A stretch of DNA of 36,860 nucleotides, taken from contig NZ_PEDM01000030.1 of the NCBI RefSeq assembly GCF_002742685.1, forward strand, positions 1 to 36,860, written 5' to 3'. Within the stretch, counting starts at the first letter, position 1; every line of letters starts with the position of its first letter. Positions 7,451 to 17,260 of the stretch are shown here, piece by piece. A program made the position numbers and the translations under genes. The notes under the pieces were generated by a model. The model was not told the DNA's origin and made no database searches. It saw nothing but the letters and a program-made list of their open reading frames with translations. Source of the stretch: Anoxybacillus flavithermus (GTDB lineage Bacteria; Bacillota; Bacilli; Bacillales; Anoxybacillaceae).

Positions 7451-9796
7451 TCATTGTAATTCGACAATGGTGACGCCTGTTCCCCCTTCAGTCGCCTCAC
7501 CAAATCGAATGCTTTTTACCGAGCGATGATTTTGTAAATATTGTTGCACTCCTTTTCGAAGTGCCCCTGTTCCTTTTCCATGAATGATAGACACGCGCGG
7601 ATATCCTGCCAACACCGCATCGTCAATATATTTTTCGACGCGAAGCAACGCATCTTCATATCGCTCACCACGCAAATCTAATTCTAGTGGAACGTGATAG
7701 TCGCGTCCTTTTACGGTCGCAATTGGCTTTGTTTCAATCGGTGCTGGGCTGCTTACATACTGCAAATTTTCTTCATCCACTTTCATTTTTAAAATCCCAA
7801 TTTGCACAAGCCACTCTTTATCGGATACTTTCTCAATCAACTGCCCTTTTTGATTGAGATGAATGACTTTCACTTCATCGCCTGGGTGTAAAGATTGCTT
7901 TGCTTTTTGCGCTTGTTTTTTCTTTTTTGTATCGATTTGCGGAATCGCTTCTTCTAACTTTTTCCGCGCGGCAATCAGCTCATGTTCTTTCATAGCAGTG
8001 GCCTGTTGTTTTTGCATGTCACGAAGGTTTTGAATCACTTCTTCGGCAGTTTTCATCGCTTTTTTAACAATGAGTTCTGCTTCCTCTTTTGCTTTTTCTA
8101 ACAACCGCTCGCGCTGTTCACTTAATTCGTTCCACTGCTGTTGTAATTCATTTCGTAGCTGCTCTGCTTCTTCACGAAGTTTTTCGGCTTGCTCCCATTC
8201 TTCTTCCGCACGCTTTTTGCTTTGCTCTAGAGAAGCAATCATATTTTCAACTTCATTGGTTTCAGCACTAATATACGTACGAGCACGTGCAATAATATGT
8301 TCGTCTAAGCCGAGGCGACGAGAAATATCAAGCGCATTGCTTCGCCCCGGAATACCGATCAATAGTTTATACGTTGGACTTAACGTTTCGATGTCAAATT
8401 CGACACTTGCATTCATGACACCTTGTCGGTTATAGCCATATGCTTTTAATTCAGGATAATGCGTCGTCGCGACCACCCGCGCCCCACGGTTGTGCACTTC
8501 ATCTAAAATAGCGATTGCTAACGCCGCACCTTCTTGCGGATCCGTTCCTGCTCCAAGCTCGTCAAATAAAACAAGGCTATGCTCGTCCACCTCTTTTAAA
8601 ATCTCAACAATATTGACCATGTGAGACGAAAACGTACTTAAGCTTTGTTCAATCGATTGTTCATCACCAATATCAGCATACACAGCACGAAATACAGCTA
8701 ATTGTGATCCGTCTAACGTTGGCACTTGTAATCCTGCTTGTGCCATAACGGTAAACAAACCGATTGTCTTTAACGTGACTGTTTTTCCCCCTGTATTCGG
8801 CCCCGTAATTACCATCGTCGTATAGTTGCTCCCTAGTTCAATATCGTTTGGAACGACTTCGTCCGATGGAATAAGCGGATGACGTGCTTGTATGAGACGG
8901 ATATATCCACGTTCATTGATAGCTGGTTTTGTTGCTTTGATCGCTTTTGCGTATTTCGCCTTTGCAAACAAAAAGTCAAGCTGAGCAAGCAACTCGACGT
9001 TCTCAATAATTGTTGTCGCCTGCTCACCCACAGAGGCAGATAATTCGCCTAAAATACGTTCAATTTCTTGTTTTTCTTTCACACGCAATTGCTGCAGTTC
9101 GTTGTTCAATTCCACTACCGATTGTGGCTCGATAAATAACGTAGCCCCAGATGAAGACTGATCGTGTACAATGCCACCATACGTATGGCGATATTCTTGT
9201 TTCACTGGGATGACGTATCGATCGTTACGGATCGTAATGATTGCATCTGACAATGTTTTTTGCGCTGATGATGAACGAATAATACTCTCTAACTTATCGC
9301 GCACTCGTCCTTCAATCGTGCGCAGTTGATGGCGGAGCGAACGAAGCCGATCGCTCGCTCCATCAAGCACATCTCCGCTTTCATCAATACAATGATATAT
9401 ACGTTGTTCAAGTTCAGGCAAAGGAACGATTTGCGCCGCATATGCGATCATGTGCGGAAGATCTGCCTCTGTCGCTTCTAAAAATTTTTTCAGTTGTCTT
9501 GCTGCTCGCATCGTACTTGCGATATCAAGCAGTTCATGTGGACTGAGCGTTCCTCCGATGCTTGCACGTTTCGTTTGCATCCGTACGTCAAATATACCAC
9601 CAAGTGGGACGTGACCACGTAAACGAAGAACCGTTGCTGCTTCATCCGTTTCTTCTTGCCAGCGCACCACTTCTTCTACATGTGATGATGGCATAAGCGC
9701 TACGACTTTTTCTTTTCCTAACGAGGAAGATACATATTCCGCAAGCTGTGCTTTCACTTTATCAAACTCAAGAATGTGTAATGTTTTTGCGTGCAC
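7451..9796 (-). CDS. mutS2: Endonuclease MutS2
   Basis: 781 residues, the usual MutS2 length. It acts on recombination intermediates and stalled ribosome/DNA structures rather than in classical mismatch repair; in Bacillus it has also been tied to ribosome rescue. Domain order: N-terminal core and lever region, ATPase with the Walker A GPNTGGKT at about 331-338, the ABC signature region [10 protein letters not shown], the Walker [14 protein letters not shown], a long Glu/Gln-rich coiled coil (about 500-640), and a C-terminal Smr nuclease domain with LDLRG and [12 protein letters not shown]. The start is GTG at 9796, with GGAGGG seven bases upstream; further upstream in-frame codons read through the end of polX. 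It lies 19 bases after polX. Confidence 0.95.
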   Translation of the reverse strand: MHAKTLHILEFDKVKAQLAEYVSSSLGKEKVVALMPSSHVEEVVRWQEETDEAATVLRLRGHVPLGGIFDVRMQTKRASIGGTLSPHELLDIASTMRAARQLKKFLEATEADLPHMIAYAAQIVPLPELEQRIYHCIDESGDVLDGASDRLRSLRHQLRTIEGRVRDKLESIIRSSSAQKTLSDAIITIRNDRYVIPVKQEYRHTYGGIVHDQSSSGATLFIEPQSVVELNNELQQLRVKEKQEIERILGELSASVGEQATTIIENVELLAQLDFLFAKAKYAKAIKATKPAINERGYIRLIQARHPLIPSDEVVPNDIELGSNYTTMVITGPNTGGKTVTLKTIGLFTVMAQAGLQVPTLDGSQLAVFRAVYADIGDEQSIEQSLSTFSSHMVNIVEILKEVDEHSLVLFDELGAGTDPQEGAALAIAILDEVHNRGARVVATTHYPELKAYGYNRQGVMNASVEFDIETLSPTYKLLIGIPGRSNALDISRRLGLDEHIIARARTYISAETNEVENMIASLEQSKKRAEEEWEQAEKLREEAEQLRNELQQQWNELSEQRERLLEKAKEEAELIVKKAMKTAEEVIQNLRDMQKQQATAMKEHELIAARKKLEEAIPQIDTKKKKQAQKAKQSLHPGDEVKVIHLNQKGQLIEKVSDKEWLVQIGILKMKVDEENLQYVSSPAPIETKPIATVKGRDYHVPLELDLRGERYEDALLRVEKYIDDAVLAGYPRVSIIHGKGTGALRKGVQQYLQNHRSVKSIRFGEATEGGTGVTIVELQ

Positions 9797-9815
9797 TGAG
9801 TAACCCTCCAGCTGT

Positions 9816-11525
9816 TTATTTTCGCAAAAAAGAGATAAGTTGTTCGATATCCCATGTATTGATGACCGTTTCTTTTCGAATCCAACCTTTTCGAGCAAAC
9901 GCCACTCCAAGCTCCATATCATCAAGCATACGAACGTTGTGTGCGTCTGTATTAATCGCAATTTTCACACCAAGCTGCTGTGCTTTTTGTAAATAAGTGT
10001 ACGTCAAATCGAGACGGTGTGGGTTGGCATTTAGCTCTAGCACCGTATTTGTTTCTTTCGCAAGCTGCAACAATTCGTCTATATTTACATCGTATCCGCT
10101 TCGTTCCCCAATTAATCTTCCTGTCGGATGGGCGATCATATGAACGTATGGATTCATAAGCGCTTCTTTTAGACGTTTCATAATCGCTTCTTCTGGTTGT
10201 GAAAAAGCAGAATGAATCGACGCAATGACAAAATCGACCGTTTGTAATACATCATCTGGAAAATCTAACGTTCCATCTGGTAAAATATCCATTTCAATGC
10301 CAGATAAAATAAAAAAATCGTCGTACTTTTCGTTTAGGCGGGCAATTTCTTCTTGCTGCCGTTTTAATCGTTCAACCGTTAGTCCATTGGCTACTTTTAA
10401 AAACTGTGAATGATCGGTAATCGCAATATACCGATACCCTTTCTGACGACATGCTTCTGCCATTTGCTCAATTGAAAACGCCCCGTCGCTCCACGTCGTA
10501 TGCATATGTAAATCGCCGCGTATATCAGATAAAGAAAGGAGCGGCGTGCCGTCATATGCATCAACTTCTATTCCACTTTCACGCATTTCTGGCGGGATGA
10601 ACGGCAAATGAAAATGAGCAAAAAATTGTTCTTCTGTCGCGAACGTTTTCACTTCGCCTGTCTGAATGTTTTCTACACCGTATTCACTAATTTTTTCACC
10701 GCGTTCTTTTGCGAGCTGACGCATGCGCACGTTATGTTCTTTTGAACCGGTAAAATGATGGAGCGTTGTCGCAAAATGTTCAGGGGAAACGAGACGAAAA
10801 TCGACATTGACAATATAATCGTATTGCAATTGCAATGATACTTTCGTTTCTCCGTTTGCGACAACGTCGTAAATATGTTCAAGTTGCAACAACTGCTCCC
10901 GAACATACAAAGGATTGTTTGTTGCGATAATGAAATCCAAATCTTTTACTGTCTCGCATACCCGACGCAAACTGCCTGCTCGCGAAAACCGTACGATATC
11001 ATCTATATTTGCAAGTTGCCGTTCAATGTCTAAGGCGACTTCTAAAATAAACGCAATTGGCAACCGTTCAGGGCGCGCATTCATATTGGCAAGCGCAGTT
11101 AAAATGTTTTCTTCTGTCTTTGCACCAAAGCCACTTAATTGTCTTACACGTTGAGCTAAGCACGCTTCTTTTAATGTTTCCACATCAGTTACACCTAGTT
11201 CATGATACAGTTTTGCGATTTTTTTTCCTCCAAGTCCGGGCAATTTTAAAAGTGGAAACAATCCTTTAGGAATTTCTTGTTTTAGCTGTTCCAATACATC
11301 GCTCGTTCCCGTCTGCAACCATTGTTGCAAAACGGCAGCTGTTCCTTTTCCGATTCCTGCAATGGACGTAAAATCATCAATATCCATTAAGGCACGTTCA
11401 TCTCGCTCTAACGCTGAAGCTGCTTTACGAAAAGCGGATACTTTAAACGGATTTTCCCCTTTGATTTCCATATATAAAGCGATCGTTTCAAGCAAACGAA
11501 TCGCTTCTTTTTTACTTTTTTCCAT
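9816..11525 (-). CDS. polX: DNA polymerase/3'-5' exonuclease PolX
   Basis: 569 residues. Bacterial family X polymerase used in base-excision gap filling. The N-terminal half holds the helix-hairpin-helix 8-kDa region ([50 protein letters not shown]) and the polymerase palm ([23 protein letters not shown]). The C-terminal PHP domain begins with [11 protein letters not shown] and contains TDHSQF, GIEMDI, AHPTGR and NTDAHN metal ligands for the exonuclease. The start ATG at 11525 has AAGGAAGGG upstream; the longer frame runs back through a terminator and the end of the previous gene. Same neighbour order as B. subtilis yshC. Confidence 0.95.
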   Translation of the reverse strand: MEKSKKEAIRLLETIALYMEIKGENPFKVSAFRKAASALERDERALMDIDDFTSIAGIGKGTAAVLQQWLQTGTSDVLEQLKQEIPKGLFPLLKLPGLGGKKIAKLYHELGVTDVETLKEACLAQRVRQLSGFGAKTEENILTALANMNARPERLPIAFILEVALDIERQLANIDDIVRFSRAGSLRRVCETVKDLDFIIATNNPLYVREQLLQLEHIYDVVANGETKVSLQLQYDYIVNVDFRLVSPEHFATTLHHFTGSKEHNVRMRQLAKERGEKISEYGVENIQTGEVKTFATEEQFFAHFHLPFIPPEMRESGIEVDAYDGTPLLSLSDIRGDLHMHTTWSDGAFSIEQMAEACRQKGYRYIAITDHSQFLKVANGLTVERLKRQQEEIARLNEKYDDFFILSGIEMDILPDGTLDFPDDVLQTVDFVIASIHSAFSQPEEAIMKRLKEALMNPYVHMIAHPTGRLIGERSGYDVNIDELLQLAKETNTVLELNANPHRLDLTYTYLQKAQQLGVKIAINTDAHNVRMLDDMELGVAFARKGWIRKETVINTWDIEQLISFLRK

Positions 11526-11546
11526 CTCATTCCCTTCCTTTCGACG

Positions 11547-11576
11547 AAAAAACTTCTCTCGAACAGAGAAGTTTTT
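11547..11576 (-). terminator. Intra-operon terminator between yshB and polX
   Basis: A nine-base perfect stem (11551-11559 with 11565-11573), extended by an A/T run on both sides, with a five-base loop and six T on the minus strand. It overlaps the yshB stop and lies about 20 bases before the polX start, so it would reduce polX and mutS2 expression unless there is read-through or a local promoter. Confidence 0.75.
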
Positions 11577-12114
11577 ACGCCATATATTGCACAAGCATAT
11601 GTTTCACAAAATTTGATAAAATCGGTGTATGTTTGACGATGAAACTAGCGATAAATGAGTTGTGAAGCGGTTGTTGAATTGCAGAAACAGGAACAAGAGC
11701 ACTCACATATAAAAGCACGAATAAAAGCAAATACACTTCCATAAATCCAAGCGCCCCGCCTGCCCAACGGTTTACGCTTTTTAAAAGCGGCAGCTGAGCG
11801 ACGAAATCTAACATTGATCCGATCATTTGCATCACAATTTTGGCAACAAAAAATAAAACAGCAAATGCAATCGCTCGGTAGTATGCTTCATCTAAATTTG
11901 TGCTTTCAATGAGCAATTTCATCGTTTCCCCATCGCCAAAACTCGGATATGGCACCCATAATTTTAGTCTTGGTGCTAGTTGATCATAATAGTTATATGC
12001 AACAAGAAATGCGATCAAAAAACCTGTCATATGAATAAATTGCAAAATAAATCCTCGTTTCAATCCAATCATTAGACCCATGAGAAGGATGAAACAAATA
12101 AGCAAATCAATCAT
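11575..12114 (-). CDS. yshB: CvpA family membrane protein (YshB-like)
   Basis: A 179-residue integral membrane protein of the colicin V production (CvpA) family, with four hydrophobic segments. The first is [22 protein letters not shown], and the last is near residues 115-140 ([20 protein letters not shown]). The conserved [11 protein letters not shown] segment precedes the last helix. The start at 12114 overlaps the end of zapA by eight bases; an ATG 12 bases earlier is possible. In B. subtilis yshB occupies the same place between zapA and polX. The exact role is unknown. Confidence 0.88.
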   Translation of the reverse strand: MIDLLICFILLMGLMIGLKRGFILQFIHMTGFLIAFLVAYNYYDQLAPRLKLWVPYPSFGDGETMKLLIESTNLDEAYYRAIAFAVLFFVAKIVMQMIGSMLDFVAQLPLLKSVNRWAGGALGFMEVYLLLFVLLYVSALVPVSAIQQPLHNSFIASFIVKHTPILSNFVKHMLVQYMA

Positions 12115-12382
12115 CGCTGTCATCATCCTTTTCTTTATTCATTTTTCGCAAAAGACGATCGTATTCATCTTTTAGTTTAATATATTCATGAACGATATTG
12201 ACAGCCGTTAGTACGGCGAGCTTACTCGTATCAAGCGTCGGATTTTTCGCACTAATTTCACGCATTTTATCATCAACAATAGAAGCGACAAGCCGAATAT
12301 GGCTGGAGCTTTCCGTTCCGACGATCGAATATTGTTGCCCGTATATATCTACTGTAATGCGCGTTTTTTGCTGCTCCTTCAA
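12107..12382 (-). CDS. zapA: Cell division protein ZapA
   Basis: ZapA bundles FtsZ protofilaments at the Z ring. The frame has the typical [14 protein letters not shown] start, the central [12 protein letters not shown] block and a C-terminal coiled coil ([30 protein letters not shown]). I prefer the TTG at 12382: it has GGGGGA at good spacing, and the resulting 15 residues up to DIYG equal the B. subtilis protein as I remember it. The ATG 18 bases upstream (MNGGNG) is the alternative. The tail ends in an acidic DDDSDD. In B. subtilis rnhC follows between zapA and pheT; here a nucleotidyltransferase module stands next to it. Confidence 0.92.
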   Translation of the reverse strand: MKEQQKTRITVDIYGQQYSIVGTESSSHIRLVASIVDDKMREISAKNPTLDTSKLAVLTAVNIVHEYIKLKDEYDRLLRKMNKEKDDDSDD

Positions 12383-12478
12383 ACCGTTTCCCCCATTCAT
12401 CCGATCTTCCGTTTCGGCAAAATTCTACCTTTTATCTTAACATGATTTGTAGATACATGAAAAGATATACGAAAAGAA

Positions 12479-12503
12479 GAGCGGGCATCAACACCCGCTC
12501 TCA
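12479..12503 (-). terminator. Terminator of the nucleotidyltransferase module (copy 1 of a duplicated hairpin)
   Basis: GAGCGGG and CCCGCTC arms around an 11-base loop, with TTCTTTTC following on the minus strand. It starts one base after the nucleotidyltransferase stop codon. The same 25 bases recur at 13321-13345 with one mismatch. Confidence 0.82.
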
Positions 12504-12504
12504 T

Positions 12505-13059
12505 CTAAAACCATTGCTCCAGTTGTTCGCTCGTTCCGTCTTTTTTCGCTACTTGTTTCATATATGCCCAATCTAGTCGCTCTTTATGAAGAAGAACCAT
12601 TCTTTTTGCCCATTCGCAATCGGATTTCGATTTCCAATGGACACATGCGCGCAGGCGATCTAATATAATGTCTTCAATTCCGATGACATATACATGCAAC
12701 CCATCTTCTAACTTCAACTCAATTACTTTATCATCATCAGCATCTTCTAGTACATCGTTTGGAATTTCCACACTAACAAACAATTCATCGTGATACCAAT
12801 GTCTTCCTGACGGAGTGAAACCAAGTTGGTGAAGCAATTGTCCCGCTTTTTCACGATCACTAACAATTAAATCGATATCTACAGTCGTATAATCGCCACG
12901 CGTATATATTTCAACCGCAAGCCCGCCAACAATAATGGGACGTATACGATGTGGCTCCAACAGCTTAGTTAAAATGGCTGTAACTTGAACCATTTTCTCA
13001 AACGATGTTTTCGTTCGAAGCGACTGAAGTTTTTCTTGTGCTTCTTTAATCGAATTCAT
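12505..13059 (-). CDS. Nucleotidyltransferase-fold protein, possible toxin
   Basis: A 184-residue protein with a polymerase-beta-type nucleotidyltransferase core. The pattern IIVGGLAVEIYT near residue 42 followed by TTVDIDLIV (Asp61, Asp63) gives the GG-x14-D-x-D metal site, and IGIEDIILDRLRA near 126 is typical of the DUF6036/AbiEii-like branch. Its natural substrate cannot be read from the sequence. Relatives include tRNA- or protein-nucleotidylating toxins. It overlaps the small upstream gene by 14 bases, a translationally coupled pair, and the pair is bracketed by two copies of one terminator. A toxin-antitoxin role is an inference. Confidence 0.75.
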   Translation of the reverse strand: MNSIKEAQEKLQSLRTKTSFEKMVQVTAILTKLLEPHRIRPIIVGGLAVEIYTRGDYTTVDIDLIVSDREKAGQLLHQLGFTPSGRHWYHDELFVSVEIPNDVLEDADDDKVIELKLEDGLHVYVIGIEDIILDRLRACVHWKSKSDCEWAKRMVLLHKERLDWAYMKQVAKKDGTSEQLEQWF

Positions 13060-13276
13060 AATACCACACTCGTTCGTTTAAATATCTAATTTTTCCTTCT
13101 TGCTCCGCTTTTTTCCATCTTTTTATGCATAATTCATCTAATATGCGCATTTCTTCTTTGTCTCGTGGGCGCAAGCGGACGTGTTGTCCTCTTCCATCTT
13201 TTAATATATCTCGTTCCACATGTCCTTTGCGTGAAAAAATCCAATCGTTTAGCTCAGACATATTCATTTTTCTCAC
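13046..13276 (-). CDS. Small partner of the nucleotidyltransferase, possible antitoxin
   Basis: A 76-residue, strongly charged, probably helical protein (RGQHVRLRPRDKEEMRILDELCIKRWKKAEQEGK) ending in VWYYEFD. GTG at 13276 follows GGAGTG at good spacing; an ATG three codons in is also possible. A TATAAT box at 13312-13307 could be its -10. The stop overlaps the start of the nucleotidyltransferase gene, so the two are made together. I do not recognise the family. The position upstream of a nucleotidyltransferase fits an antitoxin or a substrate adaptor. Confidence 0.65.
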   Translation of the reverse strand: MRKMNMSELNDWIFSRKGHVERDILKDGRGQHVRLRPRDKEEMRILDELCIKRWKKAEQEGKIRYLNERVWYYEFD

Positions 13277-13320
13277 TTCGTTTCACTCCAACAACTATTT
13301 TTTTACATTATATCACAAAA

Positions 13321-13345
13321 GAGCGAGCATCAACACCCGCTCTCA
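13321..13345 (-). terminator. Terminator of the marR-MMPL unit (copy 2 of a duplicated hairpin)
   Basis: The same hairpin as 12479-12503, with one changed base in the left arm (GAGCGAG). It overlaps the stop codon of the MMPL gene and is followed by TTTTGTG on the minus strand. Both copies sit at the 3' end of their upstream gene. Confidence 0.8.
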
Positions 13346-16300
13346 CTTCATAAATGGCCACCAATTCGCCCGTCCAAACGTTTTTGCCATCACCGGAATA
13401 AATAACGGCAAAACGATAAGCGCATATAAGAAAAGGCCTGTTAAAATAATCGTCGCAATTTGCAATAATGATAGCACACCTGATGGATACATCGCCGCAA
13501 ACGTTCCTCCTAAAATGACCGCTGCGGAAATAATGACTGTTCCCATGTGACGCATCGCTTCAAGCATCGCTTCTTGAACGGTTTTGTCGCGATATTCATT
13601 AAAGCGATCCATTAAGAAAATGCTATAGTCAATGCCAAGCGCCATTAAAATAACGAACGCAAAAAACGGAACCGCCCAGTTTATTCCTTCGTATCCAAGC
13701 ATATTGACAAATACAAGTTCAGTGAATGCCATCGACGTATAATACGTTAAAATAAGCGATAACATTAAATACGCTGGCATAATGAACGAGCGAAGAAGAA
13801 CAATTAAAATGATCGCAATCCCTGCAAGCATAAATACCGATGTTCGAGCATAATCGGCAGCAGAAATGTCGCGTAAATCTGAGTATATGCTTGTCACGCC
13901 ACCAACACCTACTTTCGCATGTTCAAGTTTCGTGCCGTTCACTGCCCGAGCGATCGCTTCTTTCACTTCTGCGATTTTTTCCATCGTCTCTGTTTCATAT
14001 GGATTGGACGAAAAAACAACGTCGAACGTCACGACTTTCCCGTCTTTCGACATATACGCTTCCTTTGCTTGCGCAAATTCCTCGCTCGTCAACAATTGTG
14101 GCGGCATATACCATCCTGCCATTTCTTCATCTGGCGCATTCGCTAAGTCAGAAACGTACTGTTTTGCGGACTGCAATCCATTTTCTACTTGTCGCAATCC
14201 ATTGACGCTTTGATTTAGTCCTGAAATGAGTTGATCCATTTGATCATTGAGTTGCGAAAAACCTGTAAGCAATTGCTGTTGACCGTCGTTTACTTTCGCT
14301 AGCCCGTTTGTCACTTCCGGCAAACGTTGAACGATTTGCCCTTGCCCATTTGCTGCTTGCTCTAATCCGAAACGAAGCTTTTCAAGTCCAGCGATCACTT
14401 CATCCATTCCGGTAATAAGTGCTTGTTGTCCGTTTATTACTGTCGCAAACGATTCATTTGCTTGTTGTAAACCATATTGAACATTTTGTAACGCGTCGTT
14501 CACTTGAACAAGAGCCCCAGACAATGTGTTCATTTCCGTACTCATTTGTTCAATCGCTTGCTTCACATGGGCATACTCCGCATCTTCGCGCAAACTCGTA
14601 TGACGTTCTTCTATGCGGTTGAGCGACTGAGAAAGGGTTGGTAGCTGTTCCGAGATGGCACGTAATCCACTTTCAATTTGTTCATACTGTTCGCCGAGTT
14701 GACGCAGTCCATCGGTTGCCTGCTCATATCCTTTTCGCAATTCGTTCGCACCATCATGTAGCTTTTTCATATTCGTTTGTATCGTCTGTAATCCTTTTTC
14801 AAGATCAGCGGCACCAATCGCTCCGCTTCGTACTCCTTCTTCTAATTGCTTCAATGCTTGTTGTAAATCAGTCATTCCCGTTTTCAATTTTGACGTTCCG
14901 TTGACGAGCTCGTGAATACCACCTGTCGCCTGAGCTAACGTTGGAGCAGACTTCGCCATTTCGCTGCTCGCTTCGCTTAAGCCAGAACGAATTTGTCCGA
15001 TGCCGTCCGCCCCTTTTCCAAGCCCTTCTTTTAACTGTTCTGCTTGTTTTGTCACAAACAATTGATCAATCGGCTCTCCGAGCGGGCGCGTCACCGAGCG
15101 AACAGCGTTCACACCATCAATGTTTGCTACTTCGCGACTAATTTTTTCTATTAAATAGTAATATTGTTCGTCATCCATCGCTTCGTCATTTTTCATAACG
15201 ATTTTCGTCGGCATTGCTTCTCCTTCGCTAAAATGAGAAGAAATGATGTTGAATGCTTTAACGGAAGGATAACGGTCTCCAATTTCCGCCATTGAGTTAA
15301 AGGAAAGTTTGCTATCGTACGTCAATAAAATCGGCAAGGTAATGACCGCGACAATCGCAAGCGCCCATAGCGGACGAGCAAAAGAAAAACGCCCTGCCAC
15401 ATCCCATAATTTACTCGGTTTATGTTCAAGCGCACCTTTCATCGGCCAAAACAGCTTTTCACCAAGTGTAGCCATAAAAAACGGCACAAGCGTCACGAGC
15501 GCAACAAGTAACACAACGACACCAACCGCAACGGCGGAGGCGGACTGATACAATTTAAATGTCGATAAGCCGATGGACGCAAATCCGATCATGACCGCCA
15601 ATCCGCTGAAAATAACGGTTTTTCCTGCTGTTTGATATGTCGCGATAATCGCTTCAGTTCGATCTCCTCGCTTCGCTAACTCTTCTTTAAAACGGCTAAG
15701 CAATAAAATGCAATAGTCTGTGCCAATTCCGAATAAAACGGCAACTAAAAACGTTTGTGTAAACGTAGAAAGTGGAAAATCAACGCGGTCGACGAGAAAA
15801 GCGACAATCGCTTGCGACACGATATACGTCAATCCGACCGTTAACAACGGCACAAACGGAGCGACGAGCGAACGGAACACAAGAAATAAAACGACTAAAA
15901 TAAAAATGACGGTAATGCCTTCCGTTTTTTTCAACCCTTCTTGTGAACTTTCGACAACATCTTCATCAATCATCCAACTACCTGTGTAATAGTGCGGTAC
16001 ATCAATATTCTCGATCACATCATAAAGCGCTGTGCTTATTTCTTTTGCAGTGCGTTTGTTTCGTTCTAATTGAAGCGAAATAAGTGCCGTTGTTTCATCT
16101 CTTGAAACGAGCTTTTCTTTGAGCGAGCTGTCATCAAGCGGTGACACAATTTGTATTAAACCGAGCGATTCTTTTTTCGCTTGCAGTTGTTCAATAGCCT
16201 TCTCAATTTCGTTCCAATCCTTTTCTTGCAATCTTTCTTTGCGATGGAAGACGAGGACGGCGCTCATTTCCCCTTCCTTATTTTCTTGCTTTTGTACTTC

Positions 16301-16465
16301 TTTTAATAACTCGCTTGCAAGCGAAGACGAATAGCCGTCTGGAACGGTAATTTGCCCTTTTTCGCGCACGAGTTGCGCCATATTCGGAGCAGTCATAATG
16401 AGCACGGCAGCGGCGACAACCCACGCGAGTAAAACGACCCATTTTCCGCGAATAATCGTTTTCAT
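13343..16465 (-). CDS. MMPL-family RND transporter with a long heptad-repeat insert
   Basis: 1040 residues. Two RND-type membrane halves each carry one long external loop. The first half has TM1 at residues 8-28 and a helix bundle with GIGTDYCILLLSRFKE near 245. The second half has ALGIDYSIFLMDRFNEYR near 965 and ends in a final helix pair. The Asp-Tyr pairs are the proton-relay region of MMPL proteins. Between about 490 and 790 lies an insert of repeated Q/L/E/G heptads (GLGKGADGIGQIRSGL..., ELRKGYEQATDGLRQLGEQ...), like the YhgE/Pip external domain. Start ATG overlaps the MarR stop (ATGA). B. subtilis ydgH next to the MarR gene ydgG is the nearest parallel I know. The substrate is unknown; lipid or drug export is possible. 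Confidence 0.9.
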   Translation of the reverse strand: MKTIIRGKWVVLLAWVVAAAVLIMTAPNMAQLVREKGQITVPDGYSSSLASELLKEVQKQENKEGEMSAVLVFHRKERLQEKDWNEIEKAIEQLQAKKESLGLIQIVSPLDDSSLKEKLVSRDETTALISLQLERNKRTAKEISTALYDVIENIDVPHYYTGSWMIDEDVVESSQEGLKKTEGITVIFILVVLFLVFRSLVAPFVPLLTVGLTYIVSQAIVAFLVDRVDFPLSTFTQTFLVAVLFGIGTDYCILLLSRFKEELAKRGDRTEAIIATYQTAGKTVIFSGLAVMIGFASIGLSTFKLYQSASAVAVGVVVLLVALVTLVPFFMATLGEKLFWPMKGALEHKPSKLWDVAGRFSFARPLWALAIVAVITLPILLTYDSKLSFNSMAEIGDRYPSVKAFNIISSHFSEGEAMPTKIVMKNDEAMDDEQYYYLIEKISREVANIDGVNAVRSVTRPLGEPIDQLFVTKQAEQLKEGLGKGADGIGQIRSGLSEASSEMAKSAPTLAQATGGIHELVNGTSKLKTGMTDLQQALKQLEEGVRSGAIGAADLEKGLQTIQTNMKKLHDGANELRKGYEQATDGLRQLGEQYEQIESGLRAISEQLPTLSQSLNRIEERHTSLREDAEYAHVKQAIEQMSTEMNTLSGALVQVNDALQNVQYGLQQANESFATVINGQQALITGMDEVIAGLEKLRFGLEQAANGQGQIVQRLPEVTNGLAKVNDGQQQLLTGFSQLNDQMDQLISGLNQSVNGLRQVENGLQSAKQYVSDLANAPDEEMAGWYMPPQLLTSEEFAQAKEAYMSKDGKVVTFDVVFSSNPYETETMEKIAEVKEAIARAVNGTKLEHAKVGVGGVTSIYSDLRDISAADYARTSVFMLAGIAIILIVLLRSFIMPAYLMLSLILTYYTSMAFTELVFVNMLGYEGINWAVPFFAFVILMALGIDYSIFLMDRFNEYRDKTVQEAMLEAMRHMGTVIISAAVILGGTFAAMYPSGVLSLLQIATIILTGLFLYALIVLPLFIPVMAKTFGRANWWPFMK

Positions 16466-16911
16466 TTGTTTTCCTCCATTTCTTGTAAAATCATTGCTAG
16501 CTTCTCATACGTTTGAATAAACTGCTCAATTTCTTCATGTGAAAGCTTTGTCATAATTGTTTCCACAAGTTCATACACATTTTGCTCTGTTTCTTCAAGC
16601 CATTTCCTTCCCTTTTCTGTCAGCGAAAGTGCAATAACACGACGATCATCTTCATCTTTGCCACGTGCAATCATTCCTTTTTCGACAAGACGGTTTGTCA
16701 TCGCTGTAATCGCGCTTTTATTCACCGCAAACACGTCCGCCAATTCCGTCGATGTACACACCCCACGCTTATGTATGTAGCGCAATACATAATATTGATC
16801 GTGCGTAATATCGTCCAATTCACATTTCATCAACGCAGCCCCTCGTTTATGAACAAGAAACGAAACGGATAAATAACGTTCAATAAATTGTTGTATGCTT
16901 CTCTCCAACAC
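16462..16911 (-). CDS. MarR-family regulator of the MMPL exporter
   Basis: 149 residues with a winged helix (THDQYYVLRYIHKRGVCTSTELADVFAVNKSAITAMTNRLVEKGMI, then the wing KDEDDRRVIALSLTEKG). The frame could be opened further upstream at a TTG, but AGGAGG lies six bases before the GTG at 16911, so I use that. It shares a four-base overlap with the MMPL gene and is the first gene of the pair. A 25-bp inverted repeat directly upstream is a natural operator. It probably represses its own operon and is released by a small toxic ligand. Confidence 0.9.
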   Translation of the reverse strand: MLERSIQQFIERYLSVSFLVHKRGAALMKCELDDITHDQYYVLRYIHKRGVCTSTELADVFAVNKSAITAMTNRLVEKGMIARGKDEDDRRVIALSLTEKGRKWLEETEQNVYELVETIMTKLSHEEIEQFIQTYEKLAMILQEMEENK

Positions 16912-16927
16912 TTCATGCCTCCTGTCA

Positions 16928-16952
16928 AAATAGTTCAATTGTTTAACTATTT
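16928..16952. promoter_or_regulatory. MarR operator (inverted repeat)
   Basis: AAATAGTT (16928-16935) and AACTATTT (16945-16952) are perfect inverted arms around nine bases, starting 17 bases upstream of the marR start. This is the size and position of an autoregulatory MarR site. Confidence 0.7.
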
Positions 16953-17231
16953 AATAATATAACTATGAAACACGGAATAGTCAATGATGAAGTGATGTGT
17001 GGTATAATGGTGAAAAAAGTGAGGGATACGCGATGAAGCCAGAATCATCCAAGATTGATAATAATTAAGTGCTAAACTAACACTGCAAACTACGGATACG
17101 AAAAAAAGTGCAGTAATTGTAATAAGGAGTGTTTTAGATAAATCTTTTGTTCTTTTATGGAACAAATGAGTAAAAACTAAAAGAGTAGGTAGCAAAATAT
17201 AATAAAAATAAAGTTCTGGATTGAACATCAT
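16947..17231 (-). CDS. Small membrane protein, probably truncated at its 3' end
   Basis: A 94-codon frame with AGGAGTGAA before its ATG. Two hydrophobic helices are visible: residues 9-25 (YYILLPTLLVFTHLF) and 32-57 (SKTLLITITALFFVSVVCSVSLAL). After LNYYQSWMILA, near base 17036, the frame continues as SSRIPHFFHHYTTHHF, which is the antisense of a plus-strand promoter and start region. I therefore think the authentic gene was cut at a recombination junction near 17036-17041 and the last 30 codons are chance coding. No family recognised. Confidence 0.45.
   Translation of the reverse strand: MMFNPELYFYYILLPTLLVFTHLFHKRTKDLSKTLLITITALFFVSVVCSVSLALNYYQSWMILASSRIPHFFHHYTTHHFIIDYSVFHSYIIK
17003..17068 (+). 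other. Orphan promoter, binding site and start of a truncated plus-strand gene
   Basis: TATAAT (17003-17008), then GTGAGGG (17019-17025), then ATG at 17033 form a complete gene start on the plus strand, but the frame ends after 11 codons. The sequence after about 17036 belongs to the minus-strand membrane gene. This looks like the 5' remnant of a gene whose body was replaced. In B. subtilis the rnhC gene lies in this interval; whether the remnant was rnhC cannot be decided from so few codons. Confidence 0.4.
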
Positions 17232-17260
17232 TTCACTCCTAATTTTTTAAAATTATACTC

